Origin: Treponema sp.
Lineage (GTDB): Bacteria > Spirochaetota > Spirochaetia > Treponematales > Treponemataceae
DNA length: 39,067 bases
Assembly: GCA_017622055.1 (NCBI GenBank)
Contig: JAGARY010000371.1
Location: forward strand, 1-39,067
Direction: 5' to 3'
The notes beneath the pieces are model-generated. The model worked only from the letters and a program-made list of their open reading frames with translations. It had not been told where the DNA came from and did no database searches. A program made the position numbers and the translations under genes. Shown piece by piece: positions 15,176 to 23,103 of the stretch (the stretch's first letter is position 1; each line of letters starts with the position of its first letter).

Positions 15176-16345
15176 ATGAAAGAATCTGATTTTAAAGAAA
15201 TGCTTGATATTTTAATTTATGCTACTGAAAAAGAAAATGTAGAAATAATTAAAGCTCTTTTAAAAGACTTTGATAATTTTACAAATGAAGAAAAAGGTTT
15301 GCTTTTACATGTATTATCATTTTCTCTAACCGATGCAAATTACGAATTTGTTTCAAAAATAATTTTTGAATATTTTCCTATGGATTATTCTGATGAATAT
15401 GGAAATCTTCTTCACTATGCATGTGCTAGTAAAAGCCTTAAAATGGTAAAATATCTTGTTGAAAATGGATTTGATATAAATCAGACTAATTCTTTTGAAA
15501 ACACTCCATTTTTAATAGCATGTACTGATTCTTCTACCGCTGTTTTAAGATATTTAGTTGAAAAAGGAACTGATATTTTTGCAAAAAATATTAATGGTAG
15601 AGGTGCTCTTCATTTCTGTGTAAAAGGGTCTAATATTGAAAACCTAACATATCTTCTTTCTTTAGGATTAGATATTGAAGCTCGTGATAATGATGGTTTT
15701 ACACCATATCTTATTGCAATTTCGTATCAAGAAGATGTAGAAAATGCTTCTAAAATTCTTGAACTATTAAAAGAAGCTGGTGCAGATTTTAACGCAAGAG
15801 ATAATGAAGGAAATACAGATTTGCATCTGACTATGAAAAGAAAATCTGGCATTATTACAGCCTGCCATTTAACTAGAAGAAAAAATAAACTTTTTGCTCC
15901 AAATAACAACGATGAAACTTGTTTAGACCTTGCTTTGGCTCTTTCTGATGATGAAGATTTAATTAATATAACTTTGCAAGACTTAAAAATCTATTTAATC
16001 AAACGGGCGGCTCAAAATCCAAATCCAGCTGCGTTTAAAGCATTATGTATTTCAGGAATAAATCCAAACTGGAATAACCACCATGAAATAACAAGCTTAA
16101 TGTTGACAGCAAAAAATAACACAAATCCTGACATTATTTCTTCGTTAATTCATGAATTCAACTGTAGCACAAACGCAGTTGATATTTATAATAGAAATTT
16201 TTTGCACTATGCGGCTGTAAATAAAGACAAAACTATCTATTATAAATTTTTAGATGAATATAAACATCTGTGTGTAAAAGATGAAGATGGATATACTCCA
16301 CAACATTATTTAGAGCATCCAGAAGATTTTATTCATTTAGTTTAG
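15176..16345 (+). CDS. Ankyrin-repeat protein
   Basis: The 389-aa protein is built of ankyrin repeats, clearest in YGNLLHYACASKSLKMVKYL, FENTPFLIACTDSSTAVLRYL, GRGALHFCVKGSNIENLTYL, NDGFTPYLIAI and near the end YNRNFLHYAAVNKD. The N-terminal 70 residues are helical and may be degenerate repeats. Ankyrin arrays bind other proteins; no enzymatic domain is attached and no secretion signal is visible, so the partner is probably intracellular. A frame starting at 15155 (TTG) is open, but GAGGA 6 nt before the ATG at 15176 decides the start. It is 38 nt after paralogue 2 and likely in the same operon. Confidence 0.85.
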   Translation: MKESDFKEMLDILIYATEKENVEIIKALLKDFDNFTNEEKGLLLHVLSFSLTDANYEFVSKIIFEYFPMDYSDEYGNLLHYACASKSLKMVKYLVENGFDINQTNSFENTPFLIACTDSSTAVLRYLVEKGTDIFAKNINGRGALHFCVKGSNIENLTYLLSLGLDIEARDNDGFTPYLIAISYQEDVENASKILELLKEAGADFNARDNEGNTDLHLTMKRKSGIITACHLTRRKNKLFAPNNNDETCLDLALALSDDEDLINITLQDLKIYLIKRAAQNPNPAAFKALCISGINPNWNNHHEITSLMLTAKNNTNPDIISSLIHEFNCSTNAVDIYNRNFLHYAAVNKDKTIYYKFLDEYKHLCVKDEDGYTPQHYLEHPEDFIHLV

Positions 16346-16384
16346 CTATAGAAAAGTTAGCTTATTTTGAAAACTTGAGGTTTT

Positions 16385-17092
16385 ATGGACAATTTTAATT
16401 CAAAAATGGACAAAAAGATTAATGATTTTGTAATAAAAAATCACTTAACTCCAGATGAAAACAAATTTTCTGCAATTACTGATGGACTTGTTCATCCTAA
16501 AACATATTTTGCCAGTAAATATAAAATCTTATGGATTTTAAAAGAACCTTACGATGAAATTGAAATAAGTGAAGAAGGCGGAATTCCTTGTGGCGGCGGT
16601 TGGTCTGCTGCAGGAAATCTTGCCAATTATGATAAAATTTCTGAAAATTACGCAAATAAAACTTATAATCGCATTGCAAATACAACTTATTGTATCTTAA
16701 ACAATCTAAAAAGATTTGAATCTAAAATTTCTGAAGAAGATGCATACAAAATGTTTCTTTCTATTGGAATTATGAATGTTAGCAAAATGCCAAATCTTAC
16801 TTTGTCAGATAATTCGTATATTCAAAAACAATATGAAATTTGGAAACCAATTCTACTTGAACAAATTCAACTTTACAATCCAGACATTTTGATTTTTGGA
16901 AATACCTTTAGTTGCTTTAGAAAAGATATTTTTACAAATGAAGAAATTACTAAACAACAAGTAATAGATCAGCGGGCTTTTTTACGAAACAAAAAATTAT
17001 ACTTAAATTGGTATCATCCATGCTATTTTGCAATGTCTGATTCAGATTACATAAATCCCTTGCTGGATGATATCAATTCTAATTTACTGTAA
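16385..17092 (+). CDS. Protein resembling the uracil-DNA-glycosylase superfamily
   Basis: The 235-aa protein has an early strand-loop KYKILWILKEPYDE (about residues 44-57), a GGGWS turn, NPDILIFGNT (about 163-172) and a late WYHPCYF. This order (first active-site loop, central NPD strand, HP-containing last loop) resembles uracil-DNA glycosylases. The canonical GQDPYH is absent, so base excision is not certain. It could be a distant nuclease-like or structural member. GAGG lies 6 nt before the ATG. It is the last plus-strand gene of the island and ends 1 nt before the convergent trhA-like gene. Confidence 0.5.
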   Translation: MDNFNSKMDKKINDFVIKNHLTPDENKFSAITDGLVHPKTYFASKYKILWILKEPYDEIEISEEGGIPCGGGWSAAGNLANYDKISENYANKTYNRIANTTYCILNNLKRFESKISEEDAYKMFLSIGIMNVSKMPNLTLSDNSYIQKQYEIWKPILLEQIQLYNPDILIFGNTFSCFRKDIFTNEEITKQQVIDQRAFLRNKKLYLNWYHPCYFAMSDSDYINPLLDDINSNLL

Positions 17093-17093
17093 T

Positions 17094-17996
17094 TTAATTT
17101 ATAAAGAACAACGAGAAGAACATATACACACTTCCTGCCAACATAAAAATGTTTCCTACAACGTGCATATATTTGATTTTTCTTAATGAATAGAAAACTA
17201 ATCCTACTAAGTAGAAAACTCCAGACAAAATCAACATTTTAAAACTTTGTGGAGTTAAAACTTCATACAAAGTTTTACAAACAGCTAATCCCGACCATCC
17301 TACTACAAAATAGAAAATAATATTTAATTTTTCAAATTTTGTTCCAAAAACTGCATAAATTACGGCACCAATAATAGATAATCCCCAAACAATTCCAAAT
17401 AACACCCAACCAGTTACATCTTGAATTTTTGTTAAAGTGTACACTGTGTAAGCAAAACCAATAATCAAAAATGATGCAACGTGTGAAAGTCGCTTAAAAA
17501 CTTCTTTTGCTGTTATATTTGTAAGTGCGTGATGCAAAACAGAAAACAAATACATCAAAATCATTGAACTTCCAACTAAAGCATACATTACAGTTGTTAA
17601 AGTTACAAAAGATTCTGCTTTTTCAATTGCTATAGATTCCAAAATTGCTGTAGCGGCAATAAATAATCCAAAACCAAACCCTTGAACAATTGCACTAAAA
17701 ATTTCTTCACCAATTGTAAATTTTCTTAATTTTGAATTAAGTTCAAAAAACTCTTTTTCTTTTTGAATTTTTTGTTCTGCTTTTTTCTTTGCACGTTCTG
17801 TTTTTGCATAGTTTGAAGCAGCATATTTTGCTTTTAATCTTTCTGGATCTTTTGCATATTGAATATTTATTTCTTGAACAGATTTTTCATAGTCATCTTT
17901 TAATTGTGCAATTCTTAATTTTTTCTTCTGTTTTAAAGAAACTAATGTAGATTTTCTAACTGCTTTTGAAGCAATTTCATCTTCTCTTTTTGACAT
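17094..17996 (-). CDS. Hemolysin III / TrhA (PAQR-like) family membrane protein with coiled-coil N-terminus
   Basis: The 300-aa protein has a charged, Lys/Glu-rich N-terminal 95 residues likely to form a coiled coil, then GEEIFSAIVQGFGFG and seven hydrophobic segments. The layout matches the hemolysin III/TrhA branch of the PAQR superfamily, which has been linked to membrane homeostasis. Metal-ligand positions are partly altered: the usual His in the first helix motif is Gln (IVQGFG), the second motif reads SVLHHAL, and the last helix has HVVGNIF. The N-terminal extension is not usual for the family. GAGG precedes the ATG. It is the third gene of a minus-strand operon, 21 nt after rlmB. Confidence 0.78.
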   Translation of the reverse strand: MSKREDEIASKAVRKSTLVSLKQKKKLRIAQLKDDYEKSVQEINIQYAKDPERLKAKYAASNYAKTERAKKKAEQKIQKEKEFFELNSKLRKFTIGEEIFSAIVQGFGFGLFIAATAILESIAIEKAESFVTLTTVMYALVGSSMILMYLFSVLHHALTNITAKEVFKRLSHVASFLIIGFAYTVYTLTKIQDVTGWVLFGIVWGLSIIGAVIYAVFGTKFEKLNIIFYFVVGWSGLAVCKTLYEVLTPQSFKMLILSGVFYLVGLVFYSLRKIKYMHVVGNIFMLAGSVYMFFSLFFIN

Positions 17997-18017
17997 TTTC
18001 TCACCTCAAGAATTAAT

Positions 18018-18818
18018 TTATTTATTTTTTCGTCTAAAAATTTCATATAACAACACACCAGTTGCCACAGAAACATTCAAACTATCAATTTTTCCGCATG
18101 TAGGAATTGAAACAATTGTATCGCATTGTTTTTCTAATAATTGAGAAATTCCTTGCCCTTCACTTCCCATAATCAAAACAGTTTTTTCTGCAAAGTCAAT
18201 TTTTCCGCAAGTTTCTCCGCCTGCATCTGCCCCGTAAACCCAAAATCCCGATTCTTTTAATTTTTCTACAGTTCGTACCAAATTATTTACAATTGCCACT
18301 GGAACCCAAGCCGAAGCTCCTGCGCTACTTCTTGCAATTACATCATTATTTTCAATGTCGTTAGAACTTTTATGCTCTGGAATTACAACAAGAGAAACCC
18401 CAAATTGATCACAACTACGAATAATTGCACCAACATTATGAGGATCTGTAATTTTATCTAATACAACAACTGTAATTGATTTTTTTTCAGATAAGAATGA
18501 TTGTTCTGCTTGTTTTAGCCAAGAATCAAATTCAACATAATTTGCAGATGAATTTTCTTTATTTTGAACATCTTTTTGCAAGACAATTCCACGATGATCT
18601 TGCAAAGCTGCAGGTAAATCCTTTACTAAATCATCAAGTTTTGAATTTTCAACTTGAACAGAACTTACCCCAGCCTCTTTTGCAGTTGCCAAAATCTTTT
18701 TTACCCTTGGTCCAACTTTGCTATAAAAAAGTTTTACATTTTGAGGATTTTTTTTAGATTTTTGAATGGCATTTACGCTTTCTTCAATTGCGTGAAACCC
18801 TGTAACAACTGCTTGCAT
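18018..18818 (-). CDS. rlmB: TrmH/SpoU-family rRNA 2'-O-methyltransferase, RlmB-like
   Basis: The 266-aa enzyme has an N-terminal substrate-binding domain (about 1-90) that starts TGFHAIEESVNA, and a SPOUT methyltransferase domain. Its three knot motifs are LDKITDPHNVGAIIRSCDQF, IMGSEGQGIS and IPTCGKIDSLNVSVATGVLLYE. RlmB methylates the ribose of G2251 of 23S rRNA (E. coli numbering). The N-terminal layout fits RlmB best, but the subfamily cannot be fully separated from other TrmH proteins by eye. An AAGGA lies 11 nt before the ATG. It sits 22 nt after the ychJ-like gene and 21 nt before the trhA-like gene on the same strand, forming an operon. Confidence 0.88.
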   Translation of the reverse strand: MQAVVTGFHAIEESVNAIQKSKKNPQNVKLFYSKVGPRVKKILATAKEAGVSSVQVENSKLDDLVKDLPAALQDHRGIVLQKDVQNKENSSANYVEFDSWLKQAEQSFLSEKKSITVVVLDKITDPHNVGAIIRSCDQFGVSLVVIPEHKSSNDIENNDVIARSSAGASAWVPVAIVNNLVRTVEKLKESGFWVYGADAGGETCGKIDFAEKTVLIMGSEGQGISQLLEKQCDTIVSIPTCGKIDSLNVSVATGVLLYEIFRRKNK

Positions 18819-18840
18819 AGTAAAAAGATTCCTTATTTAC

Positions 18841-19335
18841 CTATTTACCACAACATTTTTTGTATTTTTTTCCACTTCCGCAAGGACATGGATCGTTTCT
18901 TCCAACTTTTTCACCAACGCGAGTAACTGTAGTAGGAATTACGTTTCCTGCAACATATTTCCATTCGCCATCAATTTGTTTGAACAAAGAAATTTCGTGG
19001 TGAAGATTGTGAATATTATGAAGTGTGTAATCTGCTTGGAATTCAACAATTGCTTCATCATCTTTTTCGCCTTTTTCTGTGCGCAAGATTTTTAAGCCAT
19101 TCCATTGAGCTTCTTTACTCCAATCTTCAGTTGCTTTTCTGTCAATTTCTGCAATTCCATCACCTTCGCTACAAGAATTAATGATAAAATCGATTTCTTG
19201 TTTTTCGTAAGATGAATAACGAGCACGCATTAATGCTTCTGCACTTGGTGCTTTTACACTACCTTTAATAATTGGTTCACAACATTCGCTATAAGATTTT
19301 CCCGAACCACAAGGACACATTTTATTTTCACTCAT
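18841..19335 (-). CDS. YchJ-like protein with two SEC-C zinc motifs
   Basis: The 164-aa protein carries a SEC-C motif at each end: CPCGSGKSYSECC (about 7-19) and DPCPCGSGKKYKKCC (about 148-162). Between them is an NTF2-like YchJ domain (APSAEALMRARYSSY). SEC-C motifs bind zinc and, in SecA, contact SecB and ribosomes; the function of YchJ is not known. No SD precedes the ATG. An extended -10 (TGATATACT on the minus strand) ends 7 nt before it, suggesting a leaderless operon message for this gene, rlmB and the trhA-like gene. Confidence 0.88.
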   Translation of the reverse strand: MSENKMCPCGSGKSYSECCEPIIKGSVKAPSAEALMRARYSSYEKQEIDFIINSCSEGDGIAEIDRKATEDWSKEAQWNGLKILRTEKGEKDDEAIVEFQADYTLHNIHNLHHEISLFKQIDGEWKYVAGNVIPTTVTRVGEKVGRNDPCPCGSGKKYKKCCGK

Positions 19336-19342
19336 AACTTTC

Positions 19343-19351
19343 AGTATATCA
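19343..19351 (-). promoter_or_regulatory. Extended -10 ahead of the ychJ-like operon
   Basis: TGATATACT (19351-19343) ends 7 nt before the ATG at 19335. A good -35 is not seen, as expected for an extended -10 promoter. Confidence 0.45.
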
Positions 19352-19525
19352 AAATTAATGCAAAATTGGAAGAGTCTGACTTTTTATGATTTTTTACCAT
19401 AGAGATTTATTCAATTTATTCATAGATTAATATTTTTCTTTTTGAACTTTCACTTGTAATATTTATTTAGTCTAAAACTCAAATTACAAACGGTGTTCAA
19501 CTTCATACCCAAGTATGACACTGTA

Positions 19526-19619
19526 TAGATTGCCACATGTTCTGCTTCATGTCATTACAAACAAAATCTCTGCCATTGCCGAGATAACTCTGTCATTGCG
19601 AGCGAAGCGAAGCAATCTA
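19526..19619. repeat. Dispersed palindromic repeat, copy 3
   Basis: TAGATTGC (19526-19533) and GCAATCTA (19612-19619) form the outer ends. GTCATTGCGAGCGAAGCGA (19592-19610) gives the family core. The left arm is degraded compared with copies 1, 2 and 4. Confidence 0.7.
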
Positions 19620-19723
19620 CGAGGACACGAAGTGAAACTTGATAAGCACACAGAAGCGTGCCCTAACCAGACACATTTGAGTTTATGACTAACAGATATT
19701 TTTCTAGAGAGGAATATTTTTCT

Positions 19724-20896
19724 ATGGATAATTTTACATTTTATAGCCCAACAAAATTTGCGTTTGGAAAAGGAACAGAAAGTCAAGCTGGTTCATTGGT
19801 AAAAGAATTTGGTGGAAGCAAAGTTTTGCTTCATTTTGGTGGTGGTTCAGTTGTAAAATCTGGACTTTTGGACAGAGTAAAAAATTCTTTAAAAGATGCT
19901 GGAATTAGTTTTGTGGAACTTGGTGGAGTTCAGCCAAATCCAAGAGATGATAAAGTTTACGAAGGAATTGAACTTTGTAAAAAAGAAGGTGTAGATTTTA
20001 TTTTGGCTGTTGGTGGCGGTTCGGCAATTGATAGTGCAAAAGCAATTGCAATGGGCGTTTGCTACGATGGCGATTTCTGGGATTTTTATTCGGGAAAAGC
20101 GCAAGCGGCTAAAGCGGTGCCTGTGGGAACTGTGCTTACGATTGCGGCTGCTGGAAGTGAAGGTTCTGGAGATTCTGTTATTACAAAAATTGATGGAATG
20201 CTAAAACGCGGTGCTGGTGCAGAATGTATTCGTCCAAAATTTTCTATATTAAATCCTGAATTAACTCAAACTTTGCCTGCATATCAAACTGCGTGTGGAA
20301 TTACTGATATTATGGCTCACGTTTTTGAACGTTATTTTACAAACACAAAAAATGTAGAAACTACAGACCGACTTTGCGAAGCAGTTCTTTTGAGTATGAT
20401 TAACGAAGCTCCAAAAGTAATTAAAAATCCTAATGATTATGAAGCTAGAGCAAATATTATGTGGGCTGGAATGGTTGCTCATAACAATATTGTTGGTGTT
20501 GGACGCAGCCAAGATTGGAACAGTCACGGAATTGAACACGAACTTTCTGCTTTGTACGATTGTGCTCACGGTGCAGGTCTTTCTGTAATTATGCCAAACT
20601 GGATGAAGTTTGTAATGAATCACGACATTATGAGATTCTGCCAAATGGCAACAAGAATTTGGGGCTGCAAAATGGACTTTAGTAATCCAGAAAAAACAGC
20701 TATGGAAGGAATTGAAGCTTTTAGAACTTTCCTTACAAGTATTGGAATGCCTTCTACAATTACAGAACTTGGCGGAAAAGAAAGCGACATTCCAACTTTG
20801 GTAAAAACCTTTGGACTTCCAGAAGGTGGAAAAACAGGCGGTTTTGTTCAACTTTCTAGCGAAGATGTTGCTGCTATTTATAAAATGGCATTGTAG
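19724..20896 (+). CDS. Iron-containing alcohol dehydrogenase (BDH/YqhD type)
   Basis: The 390-aa protein belongs to the group III iron-dependent alcohol dehydrogenases close to butanol dehydrogenase and YqhD. The cofactor region is VLLHFGGGSV (35-44) and LAVGGGSAIDSAKAIA (94-109). Metal ligands expected for the family are Asp195, His199, His268 and His282, all present (TDIMAHV, SHGIEHELSALYD, AHGAG). Members reduce aldehydes to alcohols with NAD(P)H during fermentation. A frame is open from 19685, but the family begins at MDNFTFYSPT and GAGAGG lies upstream of the ATG at 19724. It stands alone between two repeat-filled gaps. Confidence 0.92.
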   Translation: MDNFTFYSPTKFAFGKGTESQAGSLVKEFGGSKVLLHFGGGSVVKSGLLDRVKNSLKDAGISFVELGGVQPNPRDDKVYEGIELCKKEGVDFILAVGGGSAIDSAKAIAMGVCYDGDFWDFYSGKAQAAKAVPVGTVLTIAAAGSEGSGDSVITKIDGMLKRGAGAECIRPKFSILNPELTQTLPAYQTACGITDIMAHVFERYFTNTKNVETTDRLCEAVLLSMINEAPKVIKNPNDYEARANIMWAGMVAHNNIVGVGRSQDWNSHGIEHELSALYDCAHGAGLSVIMPNWMKFVMNHDIMRFCQMATRIWGCKMDFSNPEKTAMEGIEAFRTFLTSIGMPSTITELGGKESDIPTLVKTFGLPEGGKTGGFVQLSSEDVAAIYKMAL

Positions 20897-20997
20897 AGAT
20901 AATTTAGAATTAAGAATGGTAAGTACGCGAAGTGTACGACTCATTGTGAGGAGCAAAGGCACTGTTTACCGCCATTGCGTGAGTATGCGACATTCTC

Positions 20998-21078
20998 GTC
21001 ATTGCGAGGAGTGAAGCGACGAAGCAATCCAGAAAACATATGCACTGGACTGCCACGACCTAAAGGTCTCGCAGTGAC
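20998..21078. repeat. Dispersed palindromic repeat, copy 4
   Basis: GTCATTGCGAGGAGTGAAGC, then GCAATCCAG on the left; CTGGACTGCCACGAC and CTCGCAGTGAC on the right. It matches copies 1 and 2 in length and arm order. Confidence 0.8.
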
Positions 21079-21151
21079 GGGCCTAACATAGAAAATCCGT
21101 TAAAAAACAAGCCGTTAGGATTGTTTTAGGATTTACACAAAATTGGCTCGA

Positions 21152-21262
21152 CCCGATTTATCGGGGCGTTGCGGGGTATCCCCGCTAGAAGGGGTAGCGG
21201 AAAAGACCGGAGCCAGATTTTTTCTGGCGAGGACTTTGGAGCGAGGGGAAGGCTTTCCCCTC
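21152..21262. repeat. GC-rich mini-hairpin element in the epimerase leader
   Basis: Perfect hairpins in order: CCCGAT-TT-ATCGGG (21152-21165), GCGGGG-TAT-CCCCGC (21171-21185), GCCAGA-TTTTT-TCTGGC (21212-21228) and GAGGGGAA-GGCT-TTCCCCTC (21243-21262). It is open in frame with the epimerase, giving a false N-terminal extension from 21143. CTCGACCCGAT at its left end recurs at 35099-35109. Confidence 0.7.
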
Positions 21263-21283
21263 CTAAAAAAAACGAGGTATAAA

Positions 21284-22279
21284 ATGAAAGCGTTGTTTAT
21301 TGGTGGAACTGGGACTATTTCTATGGCAATTACAAAAAAATTGCTTGCGGAAGGTCATGAAGTTTATTTATTGAACCGTGGAAATAGAAATGCAGATTTA
21401 CAGGGGAATGTTCATTTTTTGAATGTTGATGTAAACGACGAAAAAGCGGTTTTGGAAAAAATTGATGGTTTGCAATTTGATGTTGTTGCAGAATTTATTG
21501 CTTTTGTTCCGTCCCAACTTGAACGAGATTACAGACTTTTTAAGGGACGCACAAAACAGTTTATTTTTATTAGTTCGGCTTCGGCATATCAAAAACCGGT
21601 TGGAAATTATGTAATTAGCGAAAAAACTCCTCTTGCAAATCCTTATTGGGAATATTCACGCAACAAAATTGCTTGTGAAGATTATTTGTACAAACTTTAC
21701 CGCGACGAACAGTTTCCAATAACAATTGTTAGACCAAGTCACACTTACGACGAACGCTCGGTTCCACTTGGTGTTCACGGCGACAAAGGAAGTTTCCAAG
21801 TTATAAAAAGAATTCAAGAAGGAAAACCTGTAATTATTCACGGAGACGGAACAAGTCTTTGGACATTAACTCACAATTCTGATTTTGCAAAAGGGTTTGT
21901 TGGTTTGATGGGAAACATTCACGCAATTGGTGAAGCTATTCAAATTATGTCTGACGAAAGTGTAACTTGGAATCAGATTTACGAATGTATTGCACAGTCT
22001 TTGGGCGTAGAATTAAAAGCAGTTTACGCTCCTTCAACTTATCTTTCAAAACACAGCAATTATGATTTTACAGGAAGTTTGATTGGCGACAAAGCAAATT
22101 CTGTTGTTTTTGATTGCAGCAAATTAAAAGCCCTAGTTCCAGATTTTGTTGCCACAAAACGAGTTGATCAGGGAATAAAAGAAACTGTAGATTATGTTTT
22201 ATCTCATCCAGAATGCCAAATTGAAGACAAAGAATTTGACGCTTGGTGTGATAAGATTTGTAAAGAATTGGGAGAATAA
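21284..22279 (+). CDS. NAD-dependent epimerase / extended SDR protein
   Basis: The 331-aa protein has the extended-SDR nucleotide motif FIGGTGTIS (5-13), SSAS (97-100) and the catalytic YSRNK (Tyr124, Lys128), followed by IVRPSHTYD. This matches nucleotide-sugar epimerases and dehydratases; the substrate is unknown. A long frame starts at 21143, but its first 47 codons are the translation of a repeat element. GAGG lies 6 nt before the ATG at 21284, where the family begins. The next SDR gene starts 1 nt after the stop, so the two are surely co-translated. Confidence 0.86.
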   Translation: MKALFIGGTGTISMAITKKLLAEGHEVYLLNRGNRNADLQGNVHFLNVDVNDEKAVLEKIDGLQFDVVAEFIAFVPSQLERDYRLFKGRTKQFIFISSASAYQKPVGNYVISEKTPLANPYWEYSRNKIACEDYLYKLYRDEQFPITIVRPSHTYDERSVPLGVHGDKGSFQVIKRIQEGKPVIIHGDGTSLWTLTHNSDFAKGFVGLMGNIHAIGEAIQIMSDESVTWNQIYECIAQSLGVELKAVYAPSTYLSKHSNYDFTGSLIGDKANSVVFDCSKLKALVPDFVATKRVDQGIKETVDYVLSHPECQIEDKEFDAWCDKICKELGE

Positions 22280-22280
22280 T

Positions 22281-23027
22281 ATGGTAGATGTAAAAGGAAA
22301 ATGGGCTTTTATTACGGGAGCCGCAAGAGGAATTGGTTATTTAACTGCAAAATTTATGGCAGAACGTGGTTGTAATTTAATTTTGCACAGCCGCGACGCA
22401 AATCACACAAAAAAAGTTTATGACGAAGTTTGTGCAATGGGCGTAAAAGCTTTTTGTGTTAGTGCAGAACTTTCAGATTTAGACGCCGTTAAAAAGATGT
22501 TAGAAGAAATTGACTCTTTTGGTGTTGAAGTTGATATTGTTTTGAATAACGCAGGTATGCAAATTGCTTACAGAACAGATTATTTTGCAACTCCAGTTGA
22601 AGATTACACAGAAAGTTTTAAAATCAACACAGTTGCACCAGCTATGATTTGTTATCACTTCTTGCCAAAAATGATTAAAAAAGGGTTTGGTCGCATTTTG
22701 AATACAACAAGTGGAATTCGTTTGGAACCAGAACAAGCTGGATATTCAGCAAGTAAAGCCGCTTTAGACAAAATTACAATCGATTTGGGTTCAAAAATTA
22801 ACGGAACAGACGTTATGATAAATTTAACAGATCCAGGTTGGTGTAGAACAGATTTAGGCGGACCAAACGCTCCAAACAGTCCAGAAAGTGCCATTCCAGG
22901 AATTGTTGTTGGTGCCTTTGTAGACGACAAACTTTCGGGACGTTATTTGGGAGCACCTAACTTTACAGGAATGACTTTGGAAGAAGCTGTAAAAAAAGCA
23001 GAAGCAGAATTCAAAGCTCCTTACTAA
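22281..23027 (+). CDS. Classical short-chain dehydrogenase/reductase
   Basis: The 248-aa enzyme has ITGAARGIG (11-19), NNAG (89-92) and the catalytic Ser144, Tyr155 and Lys159 (GYSASKAA), so it is a complete classical SDR using NAD(P)H. The substrate is unknown; sugar or keto-acyl reduction would fit. The start is fixed by GGAG 7 nt upstream, which lies inside the end of the epimerase gene. Tight coupling to the epimerase suggests both act on the same compound. A strong inverted repeat follows the stop codon. Confidence 0.9.
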   Translation: MVDVKGKWAFITGAARGIGYLTAKFMAERGCNLILHSRDANHTKKVYDEVCAMGVKAFCVSAELSDLDAVKKMLEEIDSFGVEVDIVLNNAGMQIAYRTDYFATPVEDYTESFKINTVAPAMICYHFLPKMIKKGFGRILNTTSGIRLEPEQAGYSASKAALDKITIDLGSKINGTDVMINLTDPGWCRTDLGGPNAPNSPESAIPGIVVGAFVDDKLSGRYLGAPNFTGMTLEEAVKKAEAEFKAPY

Positions 23028-23037
23028 GATAAAACCC

Positions 23038-23082
23038 TTATAAAAATCATGAGATAAAATTCTTTTCTTGTGATTTTTATAA
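23038..23082. terminator. 12-bp inverted repeat: terminator of the SDR unit and/or operator of the EAL gene
   Basis: TTATAAAAATCA (23038-23049) and TGATTTTTATAA (23071-23082) are perfect complements with a 21-nt loop. It starts 10 nt after the SDR stop codon. The right arm overlaps TTGTGA, the -35 of the EAL gene, so it could also bind a regulator. Confidence 0.5.
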
Positions 23083-23096
23083 TCTCGTTGTAAAAT
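23068..23096 (+). promoter_or_regulatory. Promoter of the EAL gene
   Basis: TTGTGA (23068-23073), 17 nt, TAAAAT (23091-23096), then 7 nt to the ATG at 23104. No SD lies between, which predicts a leaderless mRNA. Confidence 0.5.
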
Positions 23097-23103
23097 TGTA
23101 GAT

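Larger units (their letters stand above)
19336..19723. other. Intergenic region between the ychJ operon and the alcohol dehydrogenase
   Basis: Apart from the minus-strand promoter, this gap holds AT-rich DNA and a palindromic repeat unit (19526-19619). The unit continues into GC-richer text up to about 19680 with GAAGTGAAAC and GAAGCGTGCCC. No gene is credible here; the open frames contain only repeat sequence. Confidence 0.6.
20897..21283. other. Repeat-filled intergenic region before the epimerase gene
   Basis: The gap holds a degenerate repeat fragment (about 20925-20995), a full palindromic repeat (20998-21078), a short AT-rich stretch and a GC-rich mini-hairpin element (21152-21262). 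Immediately after this is the GAGG of the epimerase gene (21274-21277). Confidence 0.65.

Noticed and set aside
20261..20962. 233-codon minus-strand frame
   Set aside because: It is antisense to the iron alcohol dehydrogenase, and its translation has no domain; a shadow frame.
21143..21283. 47-residue N-terminal extension of the epimerase
   Set aside because: It is the translation of a GC-rich hairpin element, and a clear GAGG stands before the ATG at 21284 where the Rossmann motif begins.
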